This document shows, piece after piece, positions 47,947-60,384 of a DNA stretch of 64,000 nt (position 1 is its first letter; each line of letters starts with the position of its first letter). The DNA lies in the NCBI GenBank assembly GCA_033032175.1, contig CM065322.1:17546001-17610000 (forward strand), given 5' to 3'. Both the position numbers and the translations under genes were made by a program. A model generated the notes under the pieces. The model was not told the origin of the DNA. It was given only the letters and a program-made list of their open reading frames with translations, and ran no database searches. The stretch is from Saturnia japonica. Lineage: Eukaryota; Arthropoda; Insecta; Lepidoptera; Saturniidae.

Positions 47947-49117
47947 TTATTTCTTAAAAATTACATCATTCAGGTGTGCACCATCCCGCTGCAAACATTC
48001 CTCGAATCTGAACCTCAAATTGGTAAAGACTCGCTGACACATTGCGCGAGGAATAGCTGTCATTTCTTCTCGGATATTTATCTTCAACTGGTTAATGGTG
48101 GCTGGGTTAATGGAGTAGACTCTACTTTTCAGGTGGCGTTTCAAAGTTTGATGGCGTTAGATCCGGACTTCTAGGCGGCCATGTAATTGTCATCTCATCG
48201 CGATATCAGTTTCCCAGCAAACATTTCGTTTACGGCCGCCACCGAAGCATTAGATGTATGGCATGTCGCACCATCTTGTTGAAACCAAGTCGCACGATTA
48301 TAGGCTTCAAATTGTTGCCGTTGTGGAAAGAAAAAAATCCCTTAAAATGGCTATGTATCGGTCGGAATTTACAGTGACAGATTGTCTTTGTTGATTTTCA
48401 AAAAAATAGGATCCGATAATTCCGTGTGTTGATATGGCCGCCCAAATGGTTACTTTCGGCGAATGCAGAGCTTTTGATGTTTTGCACATGGGTTCTCTGC
48501 AGCCCAGTAACGGCAATTCTGTTTATTGACATGCCTATTTAAGTGAAAATGGGCTTAGTCGGAGAACAGAATATTGATGATCTCTGAAAGCGTTCCAACA
48601 TTGTTTCAACAAAAGCTCGTCGTTGGCAGTAATTCCTGCACAAGTTGAATTTTATACGTTTACAAATTCAAATCTTTCAACAAAATGAGACGCAAAGATA
48701 TCTTGGACACCACTAGTTTAGCTGATCGCTTGCGAGTCGATAGACCAGGATTACATTGACTGAAGCTCTAACTTGTTCAATTGTGTCTTCCGTTCTTGTT
48801 GACCTTGGGCGTCCCGCAGGCTTCTGTTTGAGAGTCAAACCAGTAGCTTCGAACTTTATGACCCCACACTTTCCTTCGGACACTGATTTACGTCATGTAA
48901 TCCAAACTCACGCCGAAATAAACGTCGAACAATAGCGCATGAATCGCCATTTTTATAATAATATTTTACGCAGAATGCACGCTGCGCTCCGGTGAAGCGA
49001 TCCATCGCGAGTAAATTTCCGAGAACCGAGCTTCTCATCCCCACCACTCGCGCAGCCCCCGCTCATAAGGTTCAAACTCAAGATTGTTTTTAAAATCGTA
49101 CGCCATTCTGGCCCACC
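47947..49117 (-). pseudogene. mariner-family transposase pseudogene
   Basis: Read on the minus strand, fragments follow transposase order. The start is MDRFTGAQRAFCVKYYYKNG with RRLFRREFGLHDVNQCP, the helix-turn-helix region. Next comes SD-stop-AHFHL (stop codon at 48555-48557), then LHSPKVTIWAAISTHGIIG, QQDGATCHTSN, WPPRSPDLTPSNF, and finally LNDVIFKK at the C terminus. The stop replaces the Glu after the first catalytic Asp, and several frame changes separate the pieces. The order and the D, D, PDL motifs are those of an IS630-Tc1-mariner transposase. The right end carries GGTGGGCCAGAATGG (minus strand, ending near 49117), probably the terminal repeat; I found no matching left end. It is long dead. 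Confidence 0.85.
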
Positions 49118-49178
49118 TTTATATTAGAAATTCATTCAGTAGTATTCATTAGTTCCAGCCAACAAAACTATAACTACG

Positions 49179-49280
49179 ACGTAGCGCTACGTTCGGCGCC
49201 TACCGACTTCATGTAGCGCTACGTGACTATCGTAGACAGCAGCCACGCCTACGTAACTGCTACGATACCTATACGGCGTA
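49179..49280. repeat. Palindromic GTAGCGCTAC repeats beside the mariner relic
   Basis: ACGTAGCGCTACGT (49179-49192) is a perfect 14-bp palindrome. GTAGCGCTAC recurs at 49213-49222, and further TACGTA/CGTAG words follow to about 49280. The pattern suggests the terminal part of another, unidentified transposon. Confidence 0.45.
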
Positions 49281-52264
49281 GCCGAATTCACTACCAACGC
49301 AGTATTAAGTTACGGGGAAACTCTACAAAGTAATTATGAAATGACTAATTATTTCAAAATGACACGACATACAATGTAAAATTATTTCCGAGTTGTTTTG
49401 AAGTTGCTAATAAAGTAATAATTATAAAGAAATAATTACTAACTAACTTTTAGGGGCTTTACATTATTCTTATTTTAAAATTTTACAACGATAAGTGTTT
49501 AAAAACCATGTATTCGAATAATAAAGATGCCTTTATGTAATACAAATCGAAACATAATTTTAATATTATATTTAGACTGTACACCTAGGAGTGGCTCGTG
49601 AGGGTGCAAAACACAAAAGTACGTCTTTAAAAATTAAGAGATTCGTTTAAGAATACGAATCCGTACCTAGTATAAAGTAAGCTGAATAATAAGTAACGTT
49701 AGTACTATCAAGGTTCTAAGTATGGGCTTCATTAAGTTTAATAAATGGAACTAAGGAAGAGAGCTAGGAACGCCGCTGTAGTCGGCGGTTACTAATACGC
49801 ATTCGACATAATGACCCTAGTTTAATAATTTTTGATATTTAAGCCCTAACAATAATTATACCGATTAAGTTTTTATGCTTTTTATGTAACCTTTAAAGAA
49901 GCTTATGTATATATATATGAATAATGAGCATTAGGAAAATGAAGTCTAATAGAAACAGTATTTTTTTAATTGTATACCTAATTTTAGTATCTTTTACATT
50001 TGAATTTTAGAATCTTTCGGCCACTTTAGGGTGTCGTCGGTAACAGTAGTCAGAATTTTTATAAGGTGAATGACCTACACCGAGGACCTGGATGACAACA
50101 CGCATTCATACACAAGTCCTTCCAACTCACTCCTTACGAGTAGCAAACTATTATGACTCGCCTGAGTTCTACGGTCTTGGAAAGGTTGGTTGTAAATAGC
50201 TATAGGCTGCAGTGACAACTTAACATCAGCTGGATGACATACCTGCTTCTTGAATTAACCAACCTATAATAGTTATAATTAATAAAAAATAAAATAAGAT
50301 CGAGAAACTTCGACAAAATTAAAATATATTAAACCACAAAGATTAAATGAAGGTAACTACCTCGTAATAACGACTTTACCGATTTATTTTTCCTATAATG
50401 AATGCATTTTCGGTTAACACACACGCTGGAATTTCAATTTTAACACGACAATATAAGGTTCCTTTTGTTCTGGAAAGACTACACGGAATTAGCTAAACGA
50501 AATTAGATTCAATGTTACAGATGTTAAGGTGCGTTTTAATTTAAAACGAAACTTGTAAAAGCTGTTTAGCGAGCGTCTCAGAAGGGAAAATGAATCAATT
50601 TAGCGCAAGGTACGGGGACTTATAAATAACTAGAGAATGTTTGGTAAGGAATAATTCCTTTGCTTTATCACTACGGATACCATATTGGTCAAAAGGAGCA
50701 GACAGTGTAACAAGAATATCTACTCGAAATGAAAATTATGGCTTTGATTTTCAAATTAAAATGCACATAATAATATACTTGTTTTGTATGTAATGACGTA
50801 GTTTTTTTATTGGTCTTTTATAGGTGTACATAGAATAAAGTCCAATTTATCCTAATATTTCAACCCGTTCTAAATTATACCCTTCTGAATAGCAAACTTA
50901 TTTGAATTCGCGAATCAAACGTACAATCATTAAAGCCTTAAACACTTTGATCGGAGAAATCTGTATGAATTCCTAGTAAGTTTAAAACACTTTCATTAAG
51001 ATCACGTACATCCGCCAAACAATTGAAAGAACCTCGCAAAGTCCTCGAAAAGTTGTTATGACACAAAAGCCATCTCCCCGAATCCCTCGGCCGTCAAATT
51101 ACGTTTTTAATGAAAACCACACACAAAGTCGTTAATCATTTTAGAAGAGTCTCCTCGTCTGCCTTGTTCCTACCGCCGCGTCTCACCGCACCTCACCTCA
51201 CCTCACTTCACCGCGCGGGGCTAAAACCTTGAAGTGCCTTGTAACTGCCAACATAAACTCAACGATGTCAACGCCATACATTTAAACTTGAGTTTTGTTA
51301 CACTTTAGAACAAGCCTTTACTCGGCATTCACTGCGAATTATTACTAATTGTGTAATACTAATTATAAAATCCGTATAACAGCTTGTAAATTATTCTTTT
51401 AATGTATGTATCAAAAAGGTACTAATTGCAAACATCAAAATACTCAGTGGTCTTATTGTAATGTTTTAGCTGTGGCACTAATCAAATATTTTGTCAGTAC
51501 ATACAGTTGAAAACAGTTAATCAGTTCCGCGTAGACAAACCCATAACTCATGTTTAACGTCAGATCACACTGTGAGATCTCGCCGCGCGATTTTTATCAA
51601 TGTTGTTTACATTCTGCGTTCTGAATATAATATATAAAGTAAATTGCTCATTGTTTTTATGACTTCTATGCAGATTTTTGCTGAGGCGCAGTTTCAAATG
51701 AACAAGAAAACTAAAAATTGGGATTATTTTTTTACTCCGGCATAAAAAAAACTTCTAATATGATATTGTGAAGACGAAGTTCAAGCACTTAGGCCCTTAC
51801 AACACTGAAATGTTTTCTCTATAGTTAATTTAAAATATTTTGATATCTATTATACATATTATACAAACCATTTTATATTTTTATAATATGTTTTTCCTCC
51901 TATATCTTACCAAATTATATTTGGCAATGCGGCGAGCGATACTTATTCAACTTTATACTGCACAAAACAATCGCACGGGTAATATTCGCACCGCATTACA
52001 TTTATATTAAACCGCTTTTTTACTGAGTCTATTATAAATCTTCAAGACATATTGTTATTAAAACGTACATACATATTGTTACATTGCGAGCAAACAAAAC
52101 GAGCGGATTTTTTTCGCGGTGCGGTCTTGAACTTACACATGGTGACTACGGCAATATATTTGCAATTTGACTTAAAACAGGACTAAAATAGGCTGTGCCG
52201 ACTTTCCAAGCATACATTTCTCTCGATGTGTTACATACTTTTTTATTATAATGTTATAAATCTA
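49281..52264. other. Intron, nothing identified
   Basis: AT-rich. A short CACCTCACCTCACCTCAC-type run sits near 51188-51210. No exon, RNA gene or element ends are seen. Confidence 0.5.
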
Positions 52265-52851
52265 TCTATATATGAATAAATTTGTAGTCCTGTCTGTACT
52301 TGTAATATTTTTCCAAAATTTCCTGATAGGCACACTATATGAACGATACCGATCACGAATATGTCATTAAATTATTTTTTTATTTGTCTATTTGTATGCT
52401 CTAATTGATAGGGTGTAAGAAATTTCAATATTACTTTTATAAATTGTAAAAATAAATTCTAGAAAAATCTATTTTAGTTAATTCTAGGCCGATTGTGATG
52501 AAATTTTGTAAACGGGAAGTTTAAGTATTTATATAATTAATGGACTGTGGGAATTGTCAATATTACTTATAGAAATAAAAGAAGTTCAAAAATGTTTACT
52601 TTCATCAATTCTTAGCCGATACTGTTCAAATTTTGTAGACGGGAAGCATACATCATACTATAATTGAGAGGCTATAAAAATTGTTAATAATGTATTAGAA
52701 ATTGTACATTAGAATAATAATTTTTAACCGGTTTTGATGAAAATTGTACACGGAAAATGTATGTCATGTCAGTCCTCAATTGATAGGGCATATGAATTGT
52801 CAACAATATGAGTAAAATAAAACTACGGGATGCAAACCGGCACACCGCTAG
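52265..52851 (+). mobile_element. Helitron-like element, short sister copy (587 bp)
   Basis: It starts A|TCTATATATGAATAAA and ends GGCACACCGCTAG|T. It shares the start (CTGTCTGTACTT...TTCC, GATAGGCACACTATAT) and end with the element at 45407-47468. The middle has only one or two diverged units (AAATTTTGTAAACGGGAAG, AAATTTTGTAGACGGGAAG) in place of an array. Confidence 0.75.
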
Positions 52852-53215
52852 TATAACATAAATATGTACGGGATAATTTTGCAAAACGGACACTCGAGTT
52901 TTTCCTACCTCTTTATAATAACCGTGAAAATAAAATAAGAACCCTGGAGTCAGTTTTCGAGTGCAGTGAGCCGGTCACCGAGCCCGGGGCTAACACCGAC
53001 CCACATTAACGAACCACTTTCATTTATACGTAAAAAATAAATAATTCCAACATAATAATATAACAATAAAAACTATGGAGTTTATATTGCTAATAGATTG
53101 TTTTGTAATAAGGTATCGTGTAAAACATAAAATAGAATATTAACTGTTATTGATATCAGACTTAGTGAATTAATTAATGTTGAACTGTGTGGCTTTTCGT
53201 GGTTTTGTCTGTTGG

Positions 53216-53254
53216 CGCGGGGGCGGGCGGCGGGGCGGCGGGGGCGGGAGCGGG
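53216..53254 (+). repeat. G-rich tract, G-quadruplex candidate
   Basis: GCGCGGGGGCGGGCGGCGGG continues as GCGGCGGGGGCGGGAGCGGG: six or more runs of at least three G separated by one to three bases. It is isolated in AT-rich sequence 1.7 kb downstream, in transcription sense, of the 54980-55085 exon. The G-rich strand is the template strand for dystrophin. Confidence 0.8.
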
Positions 53255-53867
53255 CGAGGCACACTGCGCTATACAAAGTACTCGCTGCCGTTCATGAACT
53301 AAAACTATATAAACGAGTATTCATGTGATCTATGTGTTAACCCTACTATTGTATTACGCAACGCAGTGCAGCCGAGTAAGCTTACATTTAAGTACATGCT
53401 AGTAACTTATGCGTAAGAAGAAAATATTTTTCTCACAAGTGTAAAGCAGGGATGCGTGAACAATAACCGAGGGGAACTCGCGTAATGTGATTAAAATAGG
53501 AGGTAGTATGAAGGTGGAAATTTCATCTACCCACCGGTGAGTGTCGCGTCACATAATCCATTACAAAAAAATATTATGCAAATGAATAGCTCTTCAATGT
53601 ATAGTAAAAAAATATTGTATTACGAAGTAGAAAAGTATTTTAAATAGAATCTAAACAATAGAGAATAAAGGAGATAGATTGTTTTGCTTAATAGCGTAGC
53701 CTCGATCCACGTCGCGTCATCTCAGCGGAATTCAATTATACCGACCGTAAATGAAATTACCGTTTTATACGTAACGGTCAAGAATAATATCACCTAGAAC
53801 ATAATGTTTTATTATTATAGTAGCCCATAACTCATACGCCATGTTATATATTCAATTAAATACGTAA

Positions 53868-54335
53868 TAAAAAAAGACAAAGCAGTCATGAGGACTGCGG
53901 ACAGAAGTGAAAACTTAACAACATTAATTAATAAACAAACAATTGTTATTTTTGACATCCAAAATATGATTGTTTGATATTTAAATTATAATTTGTAAAT
54001 CAAAACTGTTTCACGCAACAAATTTGTTTTATCACGTTAGTAAAATAACTCCTAAATTACTATAAAATACGTGTTATATAGTAATTGTATGTATTTAAAA
54101 AATACATGTTCTTAATTTTTAGGTTACATTGCTACATAGACTCCGTTTTCTTCGTTATTCATACTATATATCTATATATACATATATTCACAGCTGGCCC
54201 AGCGCAATATGTTATACTAATAGGAACAGATATATAGTTTCATCGTTAACACGTCACGTGACCATGTCGATGACGACTTACATGAATTTACTTCCTATCC
54301 AAACCGCCGTATAGAAGTCTTCGCTTCAACTTGTT
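53868..54335. mobile_element. Possible fourth MITE-like copy, right end uncertain
   Basis: AAAAAAGACAAAGCAGTCATGAGG followed by GACAGAAGTGAAAACTTAAC resembles the left end of the family. The proposed right end (GAAGTCTTCGCTTC near 54316) is a weak match, so the extent is a guess. Confidence 0.25.
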
Positions 54336-54979
54336 ATATTAGTATATTGAAAACCTTAACTTAAAATGTTTATTAGAATCTATTTAAATCTGATCTCACT
54401 GTAAGGTGTCATGATTATATACTCACTACGTTCCTAAATAAATAACCAGTATGATGAGAAACACACACGCCAGTCTACCTAGTTACCACATCAGGTTGAA
54501 AATTTGTTGCCAACAACTTATAGATGATTCCCAACAGAGGCATGAACAAATCAGACCCTCTAGATTTATCGTATTACCATCTTCGGCCTCATCGTCACTT
54601 AACATCAGGTGGGATTGTAATTATACAGTTCAATTATATTAAAAAAAAAAATTATCATGACTGAACACAAAAATCAAAGCAACGGTGTGACAATAATCTA
54701 GCTTTGAAAATAAAATATAAACCCTCTGCAAGAAACTATTGAAAGGGAGAAACACAATTGTCTGAAGTGAGAGTGCTCGAGTCCTGCGACAAAGAGGGAG
54801 AGAGAATCAAACCGTGATCTATGTACAACGCGTACAGATTCATTTTATTGGAAAATTCCGAGCGAAGATTAATGGAATCGATTTGCAATCGGATTAACGA
54901 CGTCCAATTCCACTAATTATTTTAAATAACTTTATATCCCTACTTTACTTCATTATTTTATTATTATTAAGTGACTTAC

Positions 54980-55085
54980 CTTTACCATGCAGTTGCTGTC
55001 TGTTCTCTGTTCCTTTAAGACTCTCGGCTGTGTGCAGGAGTTCATCGAGCTGTGGTTTCTTCTGTTCTAACTCACGCAAAACGCC
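54980..55085 (-). CDS. Dys: Dystrophin internal exon (spectrin-repeat segment), 106 nt
   Basis: This minus-strand internal exon has acceptor TTACAG and the near-perfect donor AAAG|GTAAGT. Read in phase 0 it gives 35 codons plus one base. It begins GVLRELEQKKPQLDELL and continues HTAESLKGTENRQQLHGK. The LEQKKPQLDEL stretch matches the LEQRRPQLEEL-type helix of vertebrate dystrophin rod repeats, and Drosophila dystrophin has a very similar helix. It follows the 63.9-kb exon directly in the protein. The one-base overhang means the next exon must start with the last two bases of a codon. No downstream dystrophin exon of the main transcript is visible before the left edge, so the following intron is longer than 54 kb. 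Confidence 0.87.
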
Positions 55086-57849
55086 CTGTAAGTAGATACG
55101 TATAATATTACTTAATTATAATAAATACTACACTCAATACGGGACCTCCAGCGGAAACGTGAAGGGAGTTGACCACAACTCTCACTAGCAATACAGAATA
55201 ACCTTCTGATTGGGACTGTATAATTTACTATGATACGGTTTACTTTTTGACGTTTTGTAATTGTCGAATTAATTTTGTTTTGTTTTGTTCATTTGACATT
55301 TTGTAAAATTGACTTACTATGGGTTTTTACTATACAACAGCATGAAAACTGTTTAATATATATGGTATATAGTGTAATATTAATTCAAATGAATGTAACA
55401 ATGCAGTATATGGACGAATAAAAGAGTTGAAGTTATAAATAGGTGTATATTTGTTGATTAAATCTTAGCGGTGTCGAGTGTCAGTGTGTGCACCACTGCG
55501 GATCTCTGAATTAATAATGTTCAGTACCGCTAGAGCCCGCTAGAGCGCGCTGGTGTACGCCGGAGCCCCGAGTCGCGAGCGGGATTCTGGATCACTAAAT
55601 AATTTGCACTATTATAGAGTCGTTTTACACAGGGAACTGTTCTTAACGCAATTTACATAATATTTGTAGCCTTGTTACACAACTATGCATCAGTGGATGT
55701 AACGTAAACTTGTATAATAATAGATTGTTTATCAGGATAACAAATAAAATACACGTGTGTAAGTATATGTTATAGGTAGGTATACAGCAATAGGAATGAT
55801 AATATTTGTACCAGCAAGTTCATTTGAGGATACTCTTCCGTTCAAGGCTAAGTGAGTAAACATTATCTGCCACGTTCTCACTTAGTACAGGCTGAGATTC
55901 TTGTCAAACGTTAATATATAGTTCAATAATTTAAAAAAAAAAAAAACAAGAAATGTTTCTTTTAGCGTCTTTACTAGAGGGTAATACTGTGAGCTGCGCA
56001 CGCATCTATGACACAAGTGCGTCATGGTGAACTTAGCCAACAACAGTAAATATTAACTTTACTGACTTTTTTAAATGAGTAAAAGTATCATAACTGTGTA
56101 TAAATTACTTTGTACACAAAAACACATTGTAAAATGTGTTTACATTATTATCATTGAACTGTGAACTTCATAAGTTCATAACATTGACGCGCACGCGGGA
56201 TCAAAATTATGGAATTATTTTTGTTTTCTTAAACAAATGAAGTATAAACTTACACGCTTTTTTTGTTTAGGTTTAAATTTTTAATTCACTTTTAAACAAT
56301 AATTTCAGATCTTCAGTAAAATAACTAACTAACCTCAATAATCACACATATATTTATATATTGATTATTCATCATTGATGTAATTTTACAGAAAGTTTTT
56401 TTATTTTTTCATAATTATAATGGACATCTTAAAGAATAGAAATAAAGCAAGAGACGTAAGGAAAAAACATTATACTATGAAACTTTAATCCAACCAAGTA
56501 AGTCAATTTAAGTTCAGTGGTTGGTAATAATGTTATTTATGTTTTTTTTTCTAGCTTTATTTCAGTTATTTAAGATTTCCACTACATGCAATTTTTTTTT
56601 GTGAAATATATACTTTAACAAACCACTCGAAAACATCTAAAGTACGTTACTTTATTAATGTAAAAATCGTAAGCGACCTCTATAAAATTAAATATCAATT
56701 TTAAAAGTTTATTAGAATACTTATAATATCAACTGTGGACCATAATTACAGGACGAAACAAAAAACGTTTTTTTTTTGTAAACCTAGCGCAATGTTTTAA
56801 TTTTTTTTTTTATCGGGGTGATTTTTAGTAAACATGCATAATATACTTTCGTGTGAGTAAAAAAAATATTTTTGAACCACCCTAAAATATATCCTTATCG
56901 TTCAATTTTGCACAAGTTGTCTAGTGTGAATGCCATGGTACCTGAGGCGGTCATTAGCGAGCCAGACTTAGTGATCATTAGTTACATCACCCCGCGCCGC
57001 CGCCCTCGCCCCCAACGCTTATATTACCAACTAGTGTAATGTAAGTAGGTATTCAAATTAGATAGAAAAATTGAATCATTACAATAATTATTATATCAAG
57101 AATTCTATATTACATAAGTGTATATTTTTCTTAAAGTACCCAATATCTATGGTTTGTTACTTTGTTTAAACCTTTGGCGTATAATTTAAATATTTTACAT
57201 ACATGATGCATCATGCATAATATAGATATAAATGAAACATTAAATATTTTTTTAATATCCCAATAAAACCAAAAATAATACTTTTAGTCCCCTCTACTGA
57301 GAATAAAACTAATAGACATCTTCGCATATGGTTGACTACCTCCACCGCTAGAGTGCGGGTAAATCGAAATAATAAAACTAGGATAAAATTTGAGGGTTAA
57401 AATACTCTGAAACACCGGTACAGGTAGAAGAGAACTTCATCGCAGCTTTATAATAATAATTTGTGATGAGTTTAAACTCTTAAGCTAGCACAATGTTTTA
57501 ATAAAATATTAACTGCTTTATTAATGCATTATACACATAATTATCATGTTCAATTTAACTTAGGACCTGACCCGTCCAATTAAATAGAAACAATTGCTAC
57601 AAAAACACCAAACTCCCAGCCTGCACAGAGCGGGGAAAAAAAGCAACCTTTTTAATAAACGAAGTATCGATTAGTCACCACGTTATATCATAGACAAATA
57701 GTTTTCCTTTGTCTCTGTCTCTGTTCTTTGTCTGTAGTTATATTTATTTTTACGTTGTAATCAACAGAAAAACGACGCATTTGTCAGATGTCACATTGAT
57801 TGTCATTTGTCACATGTGTGCCAGACAAATGACGGATTTTATACATAGT

Positions 57850-58810
57850 TTCATCCCTTTCTTTCGTCACCTTAGGGGTAGAATTTCCTAAAATCCTTCC
57901 TTGATGTTCACCTACGGTGTAAAAGGAACGTGCTTGCAAATTTTCAATAATTTGAGCTGTTCGGTGATATGTGAGTTAGTCAATTAGTTATCCTTTTATA
58001 TTATTATAATCGAATATTATAGGCAATGTATAGAATGCTGGCATTCTATAAATCACCTAGAGGTTAGCCCGCAATGTAAGAAATGATTCATATTTCCTAT
58101 TCTATTCATTCTATGGAATGCCAAATAAGGAACCGGCGAAGTTTGAAATACATCTTCGATTCGTTTCGAATATCACGTTTGAGTTTTCGGCGGAATCTCA
58201 AAGTGTCAGCTGATGGATTTTGGGGTGTCCTCTGACTCAGGAGAACAAGACGGTTATATGAGACTCTTACTTACTAAAGCCACACGGTGTACTATCAGTC
58301 GCCATAAATTGGGCAACACAGGATCGCGTTAGTTACCTGACCTAACTTTAATACATTCATAATTAGAAATAAAAAAAGAACGGCACTCTCATTATTTTTG
58401 CAGAATAACTAGAATATTTTTGAAGTATGCACGTCATTTATATCATTTTTAGGCATTCTATAGAATGCCAAATGAGAAACCTTCAAAATGTGTAATTATG
58501 ACAAAATACCGTCTTCCCATTCCACAGGTTCGGCGGACGGAGGAGACAGCTAGGGTGTACTGAGCTGTCTCCTATTTAGGCCGGGGCGATGCGTTAGTAT
58601 GTTACCTGCAGGTCCCGCGTCGCCCCATGGAGGCGACGGATGGTACATCGTGGAGTTTTAGTGAGTAGGAGTCTCACATAACCACTCGTACTCCCGGGCG
58701 GGTGTGTACCCATGACGGGTTTCTCCACGTTAAAAAAAAGGTTGGCCATAGTCTTATGATCGCTACTCCGAGAACGACAATTCAGAGACCGAGCCGGACG
58801 AGCTCAATCG
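57850..58810. repeat. Repeat-like region with ATTCTATAGAAT words and a GC-rich block
   Basis: GGCATTCTATAGAATGCC (about 58452-58469) is an 18-bp perfect palindrome. Related words occur at 58030-58055 and 58108-58122, followed each time by AAAT(A/G)AG-like sequence. The 58500-58730 block is GC-rich, has an inverted AGACAGCT/AGCTGTCT pair and ends in poly-A, so it may be a truncated retroelement 3' end. The family is unknown. Confidence 0.35.
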
Positions 58811-59334
58811 CATTATCAAGACCTTTTCCTAAATAACATTTGGCATTTATAATACCAAATTATATCGTATAAAATGTCGCCAAAATTACATATTATATAA
58901 CGAAATAACATAAGTTTATGAATTAAAAACAAGAAACCATGTCTGTGTATTACTTTATATCAAAAACTTATATCGATACTTTTAAAAGCATCGATATTCA
59001 AGGTTGAACACACTACGCTCCCCACCCGGCCGCTCTTCTACCTTCTATCGATCCCCTCACCTAGAGTTAAACCGACTTTTATTTACAGATCTGTCGAGCC
59101 TCCCCCTTGTAATATAATTTTACTTGATTTAGAAGTTACGCTTTGGAAAATGGAAGACCAGCATTAATTGGCTTATACTTCGGAACTTTTATATCATCAA
59201 AAGGCGAAACGAGGTTTTTGTCTTAATTTAAGAAAATATTTACACTGGCTTCATTGGACGCCTTTTGACATTGAACTGTAATTTAGTGCGGTTTCCCTGT
59301 CGATTGAGATGTTTTGATAAATACATTTGTTTCA

Positions 59335-59484
59335 GTACTCAATTCTTAGCATTTTACTGAACGAATTTGGATGAAATTTGACACACGTATTTTATATAAC
59401 CTGAAATAACATAAGGTATAATTTATCGACTCTTATTATTTTGTTTTTCGATATCCACGCGAAAGAAGTCGCAGATACAGCTAG
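59335..59484 (+). mobile_element. Helitron-like 3' fragment
   Basis: GAATTTGGATGAAATTTGACAC then CACGCGAAAGAAGTCGCAGATACAGCTAG|T. No head is recognisable, so it is truncated. Confidence 0.45.
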
Positions 59485-59797
59485 TATGATTTATAAAATG
59501 TTCACGGCCGAGGATTTGGAGTCCCTAAAATGTATGGCTACTCTCGTAGACCAAAATTATAACATCCTATGTAAATGTACGATAGTAAGATAAGGGTACC
59601 ACTTAGTAAAGACAGTTTTATTTAATATAATTACTTTAAAATTTGCATGTTTTTTTTTAAATCAAAATTTGAGAATAAAAGTAAGTAATCAATAGCAAAG
59701 ATAAGCAATAATATTATAAACCCGTCTGCTTCACGCCATGGTTAAGACCAGACTGATAAGTTGGAACACGTGTGCTCGTAGCTTGCCGGCTGGACCG

Positions 59798-59812
59798 GGT
59801 TGCCTAGCAACC
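59798..59812. promoter_or_regulatory. X-box-like palindrome (RFX consensus match)
   Basis: GGTTGCCTAGCAACC contains GTTGCC-T-AGCAAC, a full match to the RFX half-site pair GTNRCC N(0-3) RGYAAC. It sits in a moderately GC-rich patch (59730-59880) with a nearby CACGTG E-box (59766). Function is unknown. Confidence 0.4.
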
Positions 59813-60384
59813 ACAACCCCTCATACGACCTCACCCACTACAACCTTCAGAGGGTAGGGTGGGGTGTTTGGAAGTGGCATGAACAAGTCGATTAAAAATA
59901 TCGATATTCAAATTAGTAGATAATTAAATTAAATTAAATTTACAATAGTAGTCTAGTAGAGCTGAATAGTCCTTTTCACAGAGGAATAAATTAAATAGAA
60001 TAATAATGTAAGTAAGTATAACTTTAAAATATTAATTCTTACTTAAAATCTATTCTAACATATATGTTATGTTTTTTGCGGAAGTGAGGAACAGAGTGTA
60101 AAGTTCCTCATCCGCCATAGAAAAGGGAGGATCATCCGACCAGACGGATGTTATGTCTGGCGGGCAGCTGCCCAACGGTTGTTGTCGGGTTCTTGTATAT
60201 ATACTCAATTGTTGGGTTAATTTCAATATCGCGATGTAGGAAAGTTCGTATGTGGCGAGATAGATGTCACTATATCGATGTCGCTACATCTTCTTTTGGC
60301 CCAAAATTTGTCTTTTATGAAATTTATGGCTATAGTATCGTGTGAAATTATGTTTATGTTTAGATTTATGTTTTTTATGATTCA

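Larger units (their letters stand above)
1..54979 (-). other. Large dystrophin intron (5' part), continuing beyond the left edge
   Basis: This is everything downstream, in minus-strand sense, of the 54980-55085 exon. It hosts the candidate isoform exon at 27209-27860 and all the transposable elements listed below. Its acceptor lies outside the window, so the true length is unknown. Confidence 0.65.
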
